A stretch of DNA of 64,000 bases from Alteromonas sp. a30. Lineage in GTDB: Bacteria; Pseudomonadota; Gammaproteobacteria; Enterobacterales; Alteromonadaceae. A model generated the notes under the pieces. It ran no database searches. It saw only the letters and a program-made list of their open reading frames with translations, and was not told the DNA's origin. Both the position numbers and the translations under genes were made by a program. Shown here piece after piece: positions 16,467 to 26,112 of this stretch; the first letter of the stretch is position 1, and the number at the start of each line of letters is the position of its first letter. The stretch lies in the NCBI RefSeq assembly GCF_026788005.1, contig NZ_JABEPE010000016.1, positions 47,182-111,181 of the forward strand, given 5' to 3'.

Positions 16467-18383
16467 TTGAGATCGGAAAAAGTTGTAGCCGTTATTGGTG
16501 CACTTGGTGTTAGTTTTGCGCTTATGGTACTCATCAGCTACCCACTGAATTTAGAGATCCTGTACCGATTAACGCCCAACGGTCCGGCAACGCACCCTAT
16601 TACAGCACTGTGTATTTTCTTGCTTGGTATAACATTAATTGGTGCTTACTATCGGAAGCAAAGAGTAATAATCATCACCTCTTCGCTTGTCATGACATTG
16701 TGTTTACTTCGAATGACCGACTTAGGTTTCAACCAGCTTGATATTTTCATCATGACGTTGGTAGGAAAAAGTGAACATGTGGGACAAAAAGGCTCGTTAA
16801 CTATATCAATGGGCACAAACACCGCGTTTATGTTTTTCTGCACTGCCTTGTCCTGTCTGCTTTACCAACAACACGCTTATAAAGCTTCACAACTCATTGC
16901 CTACATAACGATATTCCTGCCTTTTCTTTCCTTGAAAGGCCATGTTTTAGGACTCGAATCGTTTTATGGGCAAATGGCCGTTTTAACCAGCGTTTCGGGG
17001 ATACTATTAACAGTAGGCTCCTTACTTTTATCAGCAAATCACTGGATCGTGAAAGTGCTATTCGGGAATTCTAAAAGTGGGCAAATTGCCCGGTACCAAA
17101 TTATCAGCGTATTTATCTTTCCTATGGTGTTTCAATTCGCTTCCGGTAGGTTCGGCTTTAACATGGCACTTCATGACCTTTCAGTGGCTATATCAACAAT
17201 GACCTTCACCTGGTTTGTGGTAACGCTAATATGCATTACCGCAATGATGCTAAACAAACAAGAAGCATCAACACTAGCAGCGTTAAACCGCGCTATGCTG
17301 AATGAGAGCAAATTCAAAAATATCTTTAACTTCTCCACCATCCCAAAACTCATGGTTGATGACAAAGGGAGAATTGTGATGGCTAACGCTGCGCTAAAAA
17401 ATTTGCTCGGATATTCGGAGCAGGATCTAGATGGTTTCACTATTGAAAAACTGATTCCGCAATCCATTCGGGAATCACATATCGAACAGCGAAATAGCTT
17501 TATACATAATGCATCAGAGCAAGAAAAACGTGCTATGAATGGTGGGCGATTAGTCAATGTGCTCTCAAAAAAAGGGCGCGAGATACCAGTCGAAATTGGC
17601 TTAGTACGTATTAATACCGCAGAGGGTAAACGCGTTATTGCAGCTTTACAGGACCGAACACAACTGCAATTACAAATGAAGGAGCTAGAACGCAGCAATA
17701 AAGAACTAGAGCAATTTGCTTATGTTGCCTCCCACGACCTACGCTCACCTTTGCGAACAATGGCTAATATGGCGAAATTTATTGAAGAAGATATTAGCGA
17801 GCATCTCCAAGGGGAAACAAAAAAGTTTATGGATTTGCTACGCCAGCGTATTGATCGTTTGGAAAAACTGCTGGTCGATTTATTGGATTACTCGCGTGTT
17901 GGACGTAAGGAATCCAAGCCGGAATGGCTCGATCTCAATACCAACCTAAAAGACATTTGCGATTTGTATGTACCTAGCAATCGCTTCCATGTTCAGATTG
18001 AACCAGATTTACCCAAAGTCTATTTGCCCCAGACTCTACTCCAGTTGGTGTTGCGAAACCTGATCATGAACGCGGTAAAGCACCATGATAAAGCGGAGGG
18101 CAATATTCGAGTTTGGGCAGAACAAAATAACTGTTGGTTAATTGTTCATGTTGAAGATGACGGCCCCGGTATTCCAGAAGAATTTCGAGAGAGAGTCTTC
18201 CAAATGTTCTCCACATTAAAACCCAAAGATAAAGTTGAAGGAAGCGGTATGGGATTAGCGGTGATTCACAAAGTTATGCAAACCATTCACGGTGATATTT
18301 CGGTAACAGAAAGTGAACTCGGCGGTGCGAGCTTTAACATCACGTTTCCCATACCTGATAATCTAGAAAACGACTACAGGTGA
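16467..18383 (+). CDS. Membrane histidine kinase (N-terminal 7-8 TM sensor, PAS, HisKA, HATPase)
   Basis: A 638-residue kinase. Residues 1-270 hold about seven or eight hydrophobic segments of MASE type. A PAS domain follows at about 285-400 (FNFSTIPKLMVDDKGRI start). HisKA carries the phospho-acceptor in SHDLRSPL near residue 427, and the ATPase domain shows NLIMNAVKHHD, DDGPGIPEEF and GSGMGLA. The kinase core resembles bacteriophytochrome-type kinases that pair with small Rcp1-like regulators, and exactly such a regulator begins seven bases after the stop. The start is a TTG with only a weak ribosome site. It is divergent from the CheB/CheR hybrid, so one 190-base region probably controls both units. 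The stimulus is unknown. Confidence 0.9.
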   Translation: MRSEKVVAVIGALGVSFALMVLISYPLNLEILYRLTPNGPATHPITALCIFLLGITLIGAYYRKQRVIIITSSLVMTLCLLRMTDLGFNQLDIFIMTLVGKSEHVGQKGSLTISMGTNTAFMFFCTALSCLLYQQHAYKASQLIAYITIFLPFLSLKGHVLGLESFYGQMAVLTSVSGILLTVGSLLLSANHWIVKVLFGNSKSGQIARYQIISVFIFPMVFQFASGRFGFNMALHDLSVAISTMTFTWFVVTLICITAMMLNKQEASTLAALNRAMLNESKFKNIFNFSTIPKLMVDDKGRIVMANAALKNLLGYSEQDLDGFTIEKLIPQSIRESHIEQRNSFIHNASEQEKRAMNGGRLVNVLSKKGREIPVEIGLVRINTAEGKRVIAALQDRTQLQLQMKELERSNKELEQFAYVASHDLRSPLRTMANMAKFIEEDISEHLQGETKKFMDLLRQRIDRLEKLLVDLLDYSRVGRKESKPEWLDLNTNLKDICDLYVPSNRFHVQIEPDLPKVYLPQTLLQLVLRNLIMNAVKHHDKAEGNIRVWAEQNNCWLIVHVEDDGPGIPEEFRERVFQMFSTLKPKDKVEGSGMGLAVIHKVMQTIHGDISVTESELGGASFNITFPIPDNLENDYR

Positions 18384-18389
18384 AAACAT

Positions 18390-18851
18390 ATGCAACAAAG
18401 CAAAAAAAACCTTACGATTCTTATCGTAGAAGACGATGAAGGCGATATTCTTAGCATTAAAAGGGCGTTGAAAAAATGCAAACTCGATAATCCAATATTT
18501 GTTGCCCATGATGGAGTAGAAGCGTTAGAAATTCTGCGGGAAGGAAAGCAGGTGGTGTGGCCTTATTTAATTTTGCTCGACATCAACATGCCAAGAATGA
18601 ATGGGCTGCAATTTTTAGAAGAGTTAAGACAAGACGAAGAACTCAAAAAAGCCGTCGTCTTTGTATTAACAACCTCCGACGACGAAAAAGACATGGTCTC
18701 AGCCTATGAGAAAAACATCGCAGGCTATTTGCTCAAACAAAACGTTCTCGATGACTTTTTATCGTTGGTAAGCCTAGTTGACCAGTTTTCACTTACCGTA
18801 CGTTATCCTTCAACCCATTCTCAGCAGCCATCTAACAAGCCAATATTGTAA
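18390..18851 (+). CDS. Single-domain response regulator, Rcp1-like
   Basis: A 153-residue receiver domain with EDDEGD at residues 15-20, the acceptor aspartate in LILLDINMP, VLTTSDDEKD and the conserved lysine in YLLKQN. The sequence style (LLDINMPRMNGLQFL) is that of Rcp1 regulators used by phytochrome-like kinases. There is no output domain, so it signals by protein contact or acts as a phosphate sink. It lies seven bases after the histidine kinase and is surely its partner. A weak hairpin (GGCTT/AAGCC) near 18852-18868 may end the transcript before the convergent mannitol dehydrogenase gene. Confidence 0.92.
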   Translation: MQQSKKNLTILIVEDDEGDILSIKRALKKCKLDNPIFVAHDGVEALEILREGKQVVWPYLILLDINMPRMNGLQFLEELRQDEELKKAVVFVLTTSDDEKDMVSAYEKNIAGYLLKQNVLDDFLSLVSLVDQFSLTVRYPSTHSQQPSNKPIL

Positions 18852-18893
18852 GGGCTTTTTTCATAAGCCGAAGGAGAACGATACCGTATAAAG

Positions 18894-20351
18894 TTACCCC
18901 AGATTAACTTTGTCCAAAATAGCTTCGATGCTGTTATGTTCTAACGAATCAAGCCAATATAAATAGGAGGTTTTGAATGCGGGCGATTTGCCCAACTGAT
19001 TACCGAAAATGTCGGTTTTCTCAATGATTCGATGGAAAAAATCAGGCTGCTGAGCAAGGTGCCAAAGTTCCTCCGCTCTTGGGTCGGCAATATGCTCTAA
19101 TGAGCGCGTTTTTAAGTAATAGCTCCAACTGGCAACAATCAACGCAACCCGATTTAAGTCCATTTTTTCACGTAACATAGCATCAATGCTCGGAACCAAG
19201 AATTGCGGAATTTTCCCCGAACCATCAAAGCACAAGCGCGAAATAGGATCAGCACAATGCCGATTACCAAATCGCTCTAATAATTGTGCCTTGTAAGCTG
19301 TTAAATCCACGCCAGGAACACTCGCTAATATCGGTGTGACATCTTCATCCATAAATTGCTGTAAAAAGGTGCGGAACGCCGAGTTCTCAATAACGGCATA
19401 GGTATAGGTAAAACCGCCCATTATTCCTAAATAAGCCATCGCGGTATGAGTTGCGTTTAGCAAACTCAACTTCATGCTTTCAAAAGGAATAACGTTGTCG
19501 GTAAAGGTCACACCCACTGCTTCCCAATTTGGGCGTCCCGCACAAAAGTTGTCTTCCATGACCCACATGCTGAAGGGTTCACATACAACTGGACAGCTAT
19601 CTTCAATATCAAGCTGACTTGCCAACTGAGTGACATGCTCAGGGGTTGTAACAGGCGTAATTCTGTCGACCATTGAGTTTGGAAAGGTCACGTTATCTTG
19701 AATCCATTCGGCTAGCGCCTCAGATTGATGACGTGCAAAAGCTAACAACACCGCTCGCGCAATATCACCATTGTGAGGAAGGTTGTCGCACGACAACACA
19801 GTAAACCCATTTAAGCCCTTTTGCATTCTCTGCATTAGCCCATAAAGAATGTAACCAAAAGCGGTTTTGGGTTGCGTTGGATGGGCAAGATCATGTGCTA
19901 CATCAGGATTATTCCGCATCAGTGTTTGCGTTGCTCGGTTGTAAGGATACCCTCCTTCGGTGATGGTCAAGGAGACAATTTTGGTGGTTGGCTCACTGAG
20001 CTTAGCGACAACGCTTTCTGGGTTTTCGGGAGCAAGGATAAAATCGCTGATAGCCCCAATAACAGACACACGGGGCGTAGCGGATAATTCCATCAAACTG
20101 TATAGGCAATCTTGTCCGAGTAATTTTTCCTGTAGGACTTTATCTTGCGGCATCACTCCTACACCACAAATATGCCATTCAGTTTCAGCATTATTATTGA
20201 GTAACTGATCACAATATCTTGCCATGTGAGCACGATGAAACCCCCCTACGCCAATATGTACAATCGCAGGCTTATTTGTTGGCGCGTTGTATTGAGGAAC
20301 TGCAACCTGCTGCTGGGCTATGTACGGTAAATTTTTGCGATTAAGTTTCAT
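18894..20351 (-). CDS. mtlD: Mannitol 2-dehydrogenase (long-chain polyol dehydrogenase family)
   Basis: A 485-residue member of the mannitol/fructuronate dehydrogenase family, which oxidises D-mannitol to D-fructose with NAD+. The N-terminal Rossmann segment VHIGVGGFHRAHMARY is near residues 30-46, and the C-terminal domain carries the KLSLLNATHTAMAYLG motif with the catalytic lysine near residue 290. Length agrees with the family. It is the last gene of the mtlEFGKD-like order, about 70 bases after the ATPase gene. A perfect 14-base palindrome lies in that gap. Other long-chain dehydrogenases (fructuronate, arabinitol) are possible, but the transporter and fructokinase context favours mannitol. 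Confidence 0.87.
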   Translation of the reverse strand: MKLNRKNLPYIAQQQVAVPQYNAPTNKPAIVHIGVGGFHRAHMARYCDQLLNNNAETEWHICGVGVMPQDKVLQEKLLGQDCLYSLMELSATPRVSVIGAISDFILAPENPESVVAKLSEPTTKIVSLTITEGGYPYNRATQTLMRNNPDVAHDLAHPTQPKTAFGYILYGLMQRMQKGLNGFTVLSCDNLPHNGDIARAVLLAFARHQSEALAEWIQDNVTFPNSMVDRITPVTTPEHVTQLASQLDIEDSCPVVCEPFSMWVMEDNFCAGRPNWEAVGVTFTDNVIPFESMKLSLLNATHTAMAYLGIMGGFTYTYAVIENSAFRTFLQQFMDEDVTPILASVPGVDLTAYKAQLLERFGNRHCADPISRLCFDGSGKIPQFLVPSIDAMLREKMDLNRVALIVASWSYYLKTRSLEHIADPRAEELWHLAQQPDFFHRIIEKTDIFGNQLGKSPAFKTSYLYWLDSLEHNSIEAILDKVNLG

Positions 20352-20404
20352 TCTGGTCTTTTCATTAGGTGCATAGTTAAAGAGAGAAAAGCGTATTCAT
20401 TAAG

Positions 20405-20418
20405 CTCAAACGTTTGAG
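20405..20418. promoter_or_regulatory. Palindromic operator-like site CTCAAACGTTTGAG
   Basis: A perfect 14-base palindrome with a central CG sits between the ATPase stop and the mannitol dehydrogenase start. The form is that of LacI-family operators (AAACGTTT cores), yet the visible local regulator is of the AraC family. It may allow separate control of mtlD, or act in the messenger as a short hairpin. There is no T-tract after it on either strand. Confidence 0.45.
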
Positions 20419-20419
20419 A

Positions 20420-21523
20420 CTATTGCTCAGTGTCTACGGCATAACCCACAGCATTACCTTGCTGATCAAACAGGTGACACTTCGCGGTGTTAATACGCAC
20501 ACCAAGAGACTCACCAGCAGACACATTGGTTTCACTGTTTTCTCGAATGGTTAGGCTTTCCCCTGAATGGGTTTTGGCATAGCAATAAGTATCGCTCCCT
20601 AGGTGCTCGGCAACATCAAAGGTTACTTGCATATCACCGCTCTCTTTTTCACATAAATTGATGTGTTCCGGGCGGATGCCAAGGGTGACATGACTTTGGC
20701 TTTTCAGGTTTTGCGTGGCTATTGGTAAAGACAGCGATGTACCGTTATTCAGCTCAATATCAACAGATTGGCTATGCACATCCTTCACTTTAGCATCTAA
20801 AAAGCTCATTCGAGGCATGCCTAAAAAGCCTGCTACAAACATATTTTTCGGGCGCTCATAAAGCTCAATAGGGGCGCCAACTTGCTCTATCTGACCTTGG
20901 TTCAGTACCACCACTTTGTCGGCAAGAGTCATGGCTTCAACTTGGTCATGAGTCACGTAAATCATGGTGGCACGTAGGTCGCGATGCAAACGCGCGAGCT
21001 CCAAACGCATTTGTACTCTTAACGCAGCATCAAGGTTTGATAATGGTTCATCAAATAAGAATATTTTTGGGTTACGTACAATACTGCGACCAATCGCGAC
21101 ACGTTGACGTTGCCCACCGGATAAGTCTTTGGGTTTACGGTCGAGCAAGAGCGTTAGCTCTAAAATGTCAGCGGCGGCTTTCACTTTTTCATCGATACTG
21201 TGTTTGTCGACACCAGCTAAATCGAGCGCAAATGACATGTTCTTTCTTACGGTCATGTGCGGATACAAGGCATAGCTTTGGAACACCATCGCAAGGTCAC
21301 GCTTAGCTGGCGCTAGCTCGGTGATCTCGTGTTCATCAAGGTAAATGTGACCACTGTTGACATCTTCTAGCCCAGCGATAGTGCGTAGCAATGTAGATTT
21401 GCCACAACCAGAAGGACCAACAAAAACTACGAATTCGTGATCGTTAATGTCTAAGTCGATGCCTTTTAGTATTTCAACATCGCCATAAGCCTTGCGTAAT
21501 TGGGTAATTTTTAAATTTGCCAT
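20420..21523 (-). CDS. mtlK: Polyol ABC transporter ATPase
   Basis: A 367-residue MalK/UgpC-type ATPase: Walker A GPSGCGKST near residue 38, Q-loop AMVFQSYALYPH, signature LSGGQRQR, Walker B IFLFDEPLSNLD, then a C-terminal OB-fold regulatory domain of about 130 residues with VTLGIRPEHI. The ATG at 21523 begins MANLKITQ. A longer frame would run into the permease gene and lacks family residues. It energises uptake of mannitol or a related polyol with the two permeases and binding protein encoded upstream in the same operon. Confidence 0.92.
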   Translation of the reverse strand: MANLKITQLRKAYGDVEILKGIDLDINDHEFVVFVGPSGCGKSTLLRTIAGLEDVNSGHIYLDEHEITELAPAKRDLAMVFQSYALYPHMTVRKNMSFALDLAGVDKHSIDEKVKAAADILELTLLLDRKPKDLSGGQRQRVAIGRSIVRNPKIFLFDEPLSNLDAALRVQMRLELARLHRDLRATMIYVTHDQVEAMTLADKVVVLNQGQIEQVGAPIELYERPKNMFVAGFLGMPRMSFLDAKVKDVHSQSVDIELNNGTSLSLPIATQNLKSQSHVTLGIRPEHINLCEKESGDMQVTFDVAEHLGSDTYCYAKTHSGESLTIRENSETNVSAGESLGVRINTAKCHLFDQQGNAVGYAVDTEQ

Positions 21524-21533
21524 AATAATTCTC

Positions 21534-22370
21534 TTACTTAACTGCACCGAAAGATAATCCACGTACCAACTGCTTTTGGCTGAACCAACCAATAATGATG
21601 ATTGGCGCACAAGCGAGCGTGGAAACGGCGGACAGTTTTGCCCAGAACAAACCTTCAGGGCTGGAATAGGAAGCGACTAATGCGGTCAGTGGCGCAGCTT
21701 CTGAAGACGTTAAATTGAGTGACCAAAATGCTTCGTTCCAACACAAAATTAACGACAGCAAAATGGTCGAGGCTAAACCGCCTTTACTCATGGGAAGCAA
21801 TACCGAAGTGACCTCTTGCAACAAGGTTGCGCCATCCATGCGTGCTGCTTCCAAAATGTCTTTCGGAATTTCCTTAAAGTAGGTGTAAATCATCCACACC
21901 ATAATGGGCAGGTTAATCAAGGTGTAAATTACGATTAACGCCGCTTTGGTATCCAATAATCCTGCATCTTTAACCAGTAAATAGATGGGAACAAGCACCC
22001 CAACAGGTGGCAGCATTTTGGTGGATAACATCCACAATAAGGTCGACTTTGTGCGCTTGGTTTCAAAGAACGCCATGGAGTAAGCCGCTGGGACAGCTAC
22101 TAGCATCCCCAATAAAGTAGAAAGCACAGAAACCACCACGGAGTTCCACGCAAAGTGGAAATAGTCGCTACGCTCATTAATAGTGAGATAGTTTTCTAAT
22201 GTGGGTGTAAACAAAAAGCTCGGCGGCGTGGAAAAGGCTTCGATTTCTGTTTTAAAGCTGGTGAGCAACATCCAAAAAATGGGAAAAAACAGCAACAATG
22301 CGATACCCCAAGCGAGCGCCCCAATAACCAGCGTTTTAAGTTGTTTTTGATGACGAAGTGTTAAATGCAT
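21534..22370 (-). CDS. mtlG: Polyol ABC transporter permease (MalG type)
   Basis: A 278-residue inner-membrane permease with six predicted helices. The ATPase-coupling EAA loop reads EAARMDGATLLQEV around residue 187. It matches MalG/SmoG-type permeases of sugar-alcohol transporters and pairs with the MalF-type permease, whose stop is ten bases upstream. It lies ten bases before the ATPase gene, so the transport genes are a tightly packed operon. Confidence 0.92.
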   Translation of the reverse strand: MHLTLRHQKQLKTLVIGALAWGIALLLFFPIFWMLLTSFKTEIEAFSTPPSFLFTPTLENYLTINERSDYFHFAWNSVVVSVLSTLLGMLVAVPAAYSMAFFETKRTKSTLLWMLSTKMLPPVGVLVPIYLLVKDAGLLDTKAALIVIYTLINLPIMVWMIYTYFKEIPKDILEAARMDGATLLQEVTSVLLPMSKGGLASTILLSLILCWNEAFWSLNLTSSEAAPLTALVASYSSPEGLFWAKLSAVSTLACAPIIIIGWFSQKQLVRGLSFGAVK

Positions 22371-22380
22371 AGCGACATCC

Positions 22381-23280
22381 TTATTTGTGATCGGTGAGGC
22401 TTTTGCCTACAGCACGGATGAGGAAAAACGCGGCGATGTTAGCCAGTACAACAGCAACAACGCCACCAGCAGATGCCATTCCAACGTCGTATTGCAGCAA
22501 GGCTTGGTCATAAATCAGGTAGGCTAAGTTTGTCGTTTCATAACCCGGACCGCCCCCTGTTGTAGTGAATATCTCGGCAAACAACGACAGTAAGAAAATG
22601 GTTTCGATCATGATCACAACCGTAATCGGACGCGCCAAATGCGGCAAAGTAAGATGATAGAAAATTGACCAAATTCCGGCACCGTCAAGCCGGGCGGCTT
22701 CTTGTTGTTCTTGATCTAACGATTGCAACGCTGTCATTAACAACAAGATGGCAAATGGCAACCATTGCCACGATACAATCATAATGATGGAGAACAGCGG
22801 ATATTGGGCGAACCAGTCAACAGGTTCAGCTCCAAAAAAGCGCCAAACGTGTGCGAAAACGCCAGAAACAGGATGCAAAAGCAGGTTTTTCCAAACCAAT
22901 GCGTTAACCGTTGGCATGATGAAAAAGGGAGAAATCAGCAAGATACGAACAATACCTTGTCCCCAAAACGGCGTATTAACTAAAACCGAAATAAGAGTGC
23001 CTAAAACAACGGTAATCAGTAATACCGAGCCGACTAAAATCAGTGTATTGCTAATACCCGGCCAAAAACCTGGGTCTTCAATAAAATAGCTGTAATTCTC
23101 AAAGCCAACGAATGCGTTATCTTCTGGATACAGCAAGTTGTACTGTATTGTTGAAAAGTACAGTGTCATCGCCAGTGGAATTATCATCCATAATAAGAGC
23201 ATGGAGACCGATGGCATCACTAATAAACGACTCATCCAGTGAGTGCTATTTTTTGCGTGATTAGAAACGTGTGAGCTCAT
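22381..23280 (-). CDS. mtlF: Polyol ABC transporter permease (MalF type)
   Basis: A 299-residue permease with about six membrane segments and the EAA loop EAARLDGAGIWSIF near residue 205. The ATG at 23280 (MSSHVSN) has AAGG eight bases upstream and is preferred to an ATG 17 codons earlier that lacks a ribosome site. With mtlG it forms the channel of the polyol importer. It follows the binding-protein gene by about 90 bases. Confidence 0.91.
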   Translation of the reverse strand: MSSHVSNHAKNSTHWMSRLLVMPSVSMLLLWMIIPLAMTLYFSTIQYNLLYPEDNAFVGFENYSYFIEDPGFWPGISNTLILVGSVLLITVVLGTLISVLVNTPFWGQGIVRILLISPFFIMPTVNALVWKNLLLHPVSGVFAHVWRFFGAEPVDWFAQYPLFSIIMIVSWQWLPFAILLLMTALQSLDQEQQEAARLDGAGIWSIFYHLTLPHLARPITVVIMIETIFLLSLFAEIFTTTGGGPGYETTNLAYLIYDQALLQYDVGMASAGGVVAVVLANIAAFFLIRAVGKSLTDHK

Positions 23281-23371
23281 GTCAGTAACCTTGTTGGGGA
23301 GCCAATATCGGGTTGATACTGGCTCGGACATTTGCGCGAAAAGTGATAGTTATTAAGTGTGCAATGCAGCG

Positions 23372-24691
23372 TTAGCGATAATAACGCGCACGTTTCATGA
23401 CACGCTCTGTAGCGCGTTGCGAGCTTTTAGCCGCTTGCTCAACGGTCATCGAACCGGCCAATGCCCCTGATAAGAATTTGCCCACCTGTGTTGCAATAGA
23501 CTGAAACTCTGGAATGGCAGCGAATTGTATGCCGACATAAGGAACCGGATGCATTGAGGGTTTTTTGGGATCGGCTTTTTCCATGGATAACAAAGTCATT
23601 TTGGCGAACGGCGCTTTTTCCAAATACTCTGCATTGGCGTAAGTCGATTGACGCGTCCCCGGCGGCATAGCTGCAACACCGTGCGTTTCAGCAACAAGTT
23701 GCGCGTACTTTTTTGAGGTTGCCCAAAGAGTGAATTTTTGTGCCGCAGTTTTCGCATCTGAGGTTTTAGGAATGGCTAATCCCCACGCCCACAGCCAACT
23801 AGCACCCTGTCGGGTTTTTTGCGATGGCGCGAGTGAGAAACCCACTTTGTCGGCAACAACACTTTGTGATGAATCGGTCAGGAAACTACCTGCAACCGTC
23901 GCATCCACCCACATGGCGCATTTACCACTATTGAACAACGCTAAGTTTTCGTTAAAACCGTTGGATGACGCACCAGGAGGCCCATATTGACCCAGTAAAT
24001 CGACGTAAAACTGCATCGCCTCTTTCCACGCTTTTTGGTCTAATTCCGGCTTCCATTTTTGGTCAAACCAACGAGCGCCAAAGGCATTAGCGATGGTTGT
24101 CATTAATGCCATGTTTTCGCCCCAACCGGCTTTCCCACGCAAGCACATGCCGTATACGCCATTGTCGGGATCGTGTAGCTTTTTGGCAAAGTCCATCATT
24201 TGATCCCAAGAGGGTTGTTGCGGCATGGTTAATGCGTGTTTCTCGAAGAGATCGGTGCGGTAATAGGTCATGGAACCTTCACCGTAAAACGGCAATGCAT
24301 ACAAGGTTCCATCAACAGACAAACCTTCTTTTACCGATGGAAATACATCATCTATGTCGTAGCTAGCTGGCAAATTTTCTAGCTTTTCCAACCAGCCTTT
24401 TGCCCCCCAAATGGGTGTTTCATACATGCCAATCGTCACCACATCAAATTGGCCACCTTGGGTCGCAATATCCGTGGTTAAACGCTGACGCAAGGTATTT
24501 TCTTCCAAAATAACCCAGTCTAAATCAATGTCTGGATTTTCTTTTTCAAACACTTCCGACAGCTTTTGCATACGGATCATATCAGCGTTATTTACCGTAC
24601 CGATTGTTACCTTAGCTTGGGCAGCAAGCGCCTGAGGGAACAATGACGCAGCAACAGCAGCTAGCGCGACATTTTTAATCAGTTTTTTCAT
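23372..24691 (-). CDS. mtlE: Periplasmic polyol-binding protein
   Basis: A 439-residue extracellular solute-binding protein of family 1. It starts with a Sec signal peptide (MKKLIKNVALAAVAASLF, cleavage after ALA), and a typical binding-protein body follows (TIGTVNNADMIRMQ, ALPFYGEGSMTYY, CLRGKAGWGEN). It is homologous to sorbitol/mannitol-binding SmoE/MtlE proteins. The ATG at 24691 has GGAG eight bases upstream. An upstream in-frame start would bury the signal peptide. It is the first gene of the mtlEFGKD operon and captures the polyol for the MtlFGK importer. Confidence 0.91.
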   Translation of the reverse strand: MKKLIKNVALAAVAASLFPQALAAQAKVTIGTVNNADMIRMQKLSEVFEKENPDIDLDWVILEENTLRQRLTTDIATQGGQFDVVTIGMYETPIWGAKGWLEKLENLPASYDIDDVFPSVKEGLSVDGTLYALPFYGEGSMTYYRTDLFEKHALTMPQQPSWDQMMDFAKKLHDPDNGVYGMCLRGKAGWGENMALMTTIANAFGARWFDQKWKPELDQKAWKEAMQFYVDLLGQYGPPGASSNGFNENLALFNSGKCAMWVDATVAGSFLTDSSQSVVADKVGFSLAPSQKTRQGASWLWAWGLAIPKTSDAKTAAQKFTLWATSKKYAQLVAETHGVAAMPPGTRQSTYANAEYLEKAPFAKMTLLSMEKADPKKPSMHPVPYVGIQFAAIPEFQSIATQVGKFLSGALAGSMTVEQAAKSSQRATERVMKRARYYR

Positions 24692-24926
24692 GGTGACATC
24701 TCCATTAATTATTTTGCTTGGCCGCAAACTGACATTGGGCCATCGCGTTCTTGATTACATTAAACTGGAGATACAACATGGAAACAAATACATAACAAAA
24801 AAATAACATGTACTTTTTTGCCAATTTTTACGGGAAAGCTCAGGCTAATCGGGATTAAAAATTCAAAAAAAATACAGTGATAACAAAAGTTACCCCTTGC
24901 TACATAGACAATTAAAAGGTAGAGAG

Positions 24927-25826
24927 TTAATTCACTGTTTGGTAAATGCCTTCTAAAGCAGACTTTCGATAATCTGAAGGTGTCATGCCTTTCAAGCTAA
25001 AAAACTGCCGATTAAAATTAGAGATGTTGTTAAATCCTACTTTGAAACAAATTTCGGTTATTGGCTCTTCGCTATGTGTTAACAGCTCACATGCCATATC
25101 AATACGACAACCATTTACGAATCTGACAAACCCATGTCCTGTGGTTTTCTTAAATACTTTTGAAAAATAAGTCGTGCCCATATTCACTAATTTGGCCACT
25201 TCTTCTTGGGTAATATTGGCGTCGAGGTTATCGGTGATATAGGTAATGGCTAGGCTAATTTGCTTCAATACTTTTTTGTCGATGCTGGAGTGACGCGAAG
25301 CGCGAGAGAGCATTCGAGTTTGTGAACACGTAGACAGCAGCTCCATTAAACTCCAAAAGCGGGTAAGACGTTTGAAGCCTGAGTATTTCCCCACTTCTCG
25401 AAAATACTGGTGCGCCGCGTCAATAACCACAGGGTCTAAAAACTCAATGCCGTATTTAGCATTTTCCCATAGCCCACGAAGGCTCTGCATTTCTGGAAAA
25501 TTCGATTCGCAATTGAGCACAAAATCATGGCTAAAGTTAACCACTAAATCGCGTACGGGAACGTGTTTATCTGAGTCGATTTCGCTTATCCAATTGTGGG
25601 GAAGATTGGGACCAACCAGAAACAAACTGTGCGGCGAGAAATTACCAATGTAGTCGCCAATAAAGGCTTTTCCACGGGTTTCAACGATATAGTGCAATTC
25701 GTATTCTTCATGACAATGCCAACGCACCAGTTCGCTTGGATACCCATGCTGGAGGTAACGAATAGAATCGGTTGAGAACTGCGAAACGCATTCGACTTCT
25801 GGTTTGATTTTGCGTTTTGTCAACAT
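24927..25826 (-). CDS. mtlR: AraC-family regulator of the mannitol operon
   Basis: A 299-residue protein with an N-terminal cupin-like sensing domain (WHCHEEYELHYIVETRG near residue 36) and a C-terminal pair of helix-turn-helices (ITQEEVAKLVNMGTTYFSK and EPITEICFKVGFNNISNFNRQF). In Pseudomonas fluorescens an AraC-type MtlR activates mtlEFGKDYZ. Here the gene precedes the transport operon on the same strand with 235 bases between, and it is divergent from the porin gene. Inference: it senses mannitol or a related polyol and activates both flanking units. Confidence 0.87.
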   Translation of the reverse strand: MLTKRKIKPEVECVSQFSTDSIRYLQHGYPSELVRWHCHEEYELHYIVETRGKAFIGDYIGNFSPHSLFLVGPNLPHNWISEIDSDKHVPVRDLVVNFSHDFVLNCESNFPEMQSLRGLWENAKYGIEFLDPVVIDAAHQYFREVGKYSGFKRLTRFWSLMELLSTCSQTRMLSRASRHSSIDKKVLKQISLAITYITDNLDANITQEEVAKLVNMGTTYFSKVFKKTTGHGFVRFVNGCRIDMACELLTHSEEPITEICFKVGFNNISNFNRQFFSLKGMTPSDYRKSALEGIYQTVN

Positions 25827-25912
25827 CGTTTTTGTTTGTTATTCAACCCTTTGTTAAAGGATTGTGAATCTTAATTTGAGTAAAAATATATCCGTTCTAT
25901 TTTGTAAGTGTC

Positions 25913-25920
25913 AAGCGCTT
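25913..25920. promoter_or_regulatory. Short palindrome AAGCGCTT in the mtlR-porin divergent promoter region
   Basis: TCAAGCGCTTTTTT lies midway in the 286-base gap between the AraC regulator and the porin. It is an eight-base perfect palindrome beside a T-run. It could be an operator half or chance. The gap is otherwise AT-rich, with no gene. Confidence 0.25.
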
Positions 25921-26112
25921 TTTTTTACACACTTATTTTCTTGTCATAAATGCCGTATATTTCCTGAATATTTAGCCTAATTTGGCAAAATAGTATTGAA
26001 ACAAGCTTGTATGCGTATTTGTTCGATTTGCTCAGGTTGTGATGAAGTAAATGTAAGCAATATGTTTAAAAAATGTTGCTTTGATATTTCAGCAACACAG
26101 CCGAGTTAAGTT

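Noticed and set aside
18852..18870. Strong terminator after the Rcp1-like regulator
   Set aside because: Stem of only five bases with T-run inside the loop; mentioned only as a weak possibility.
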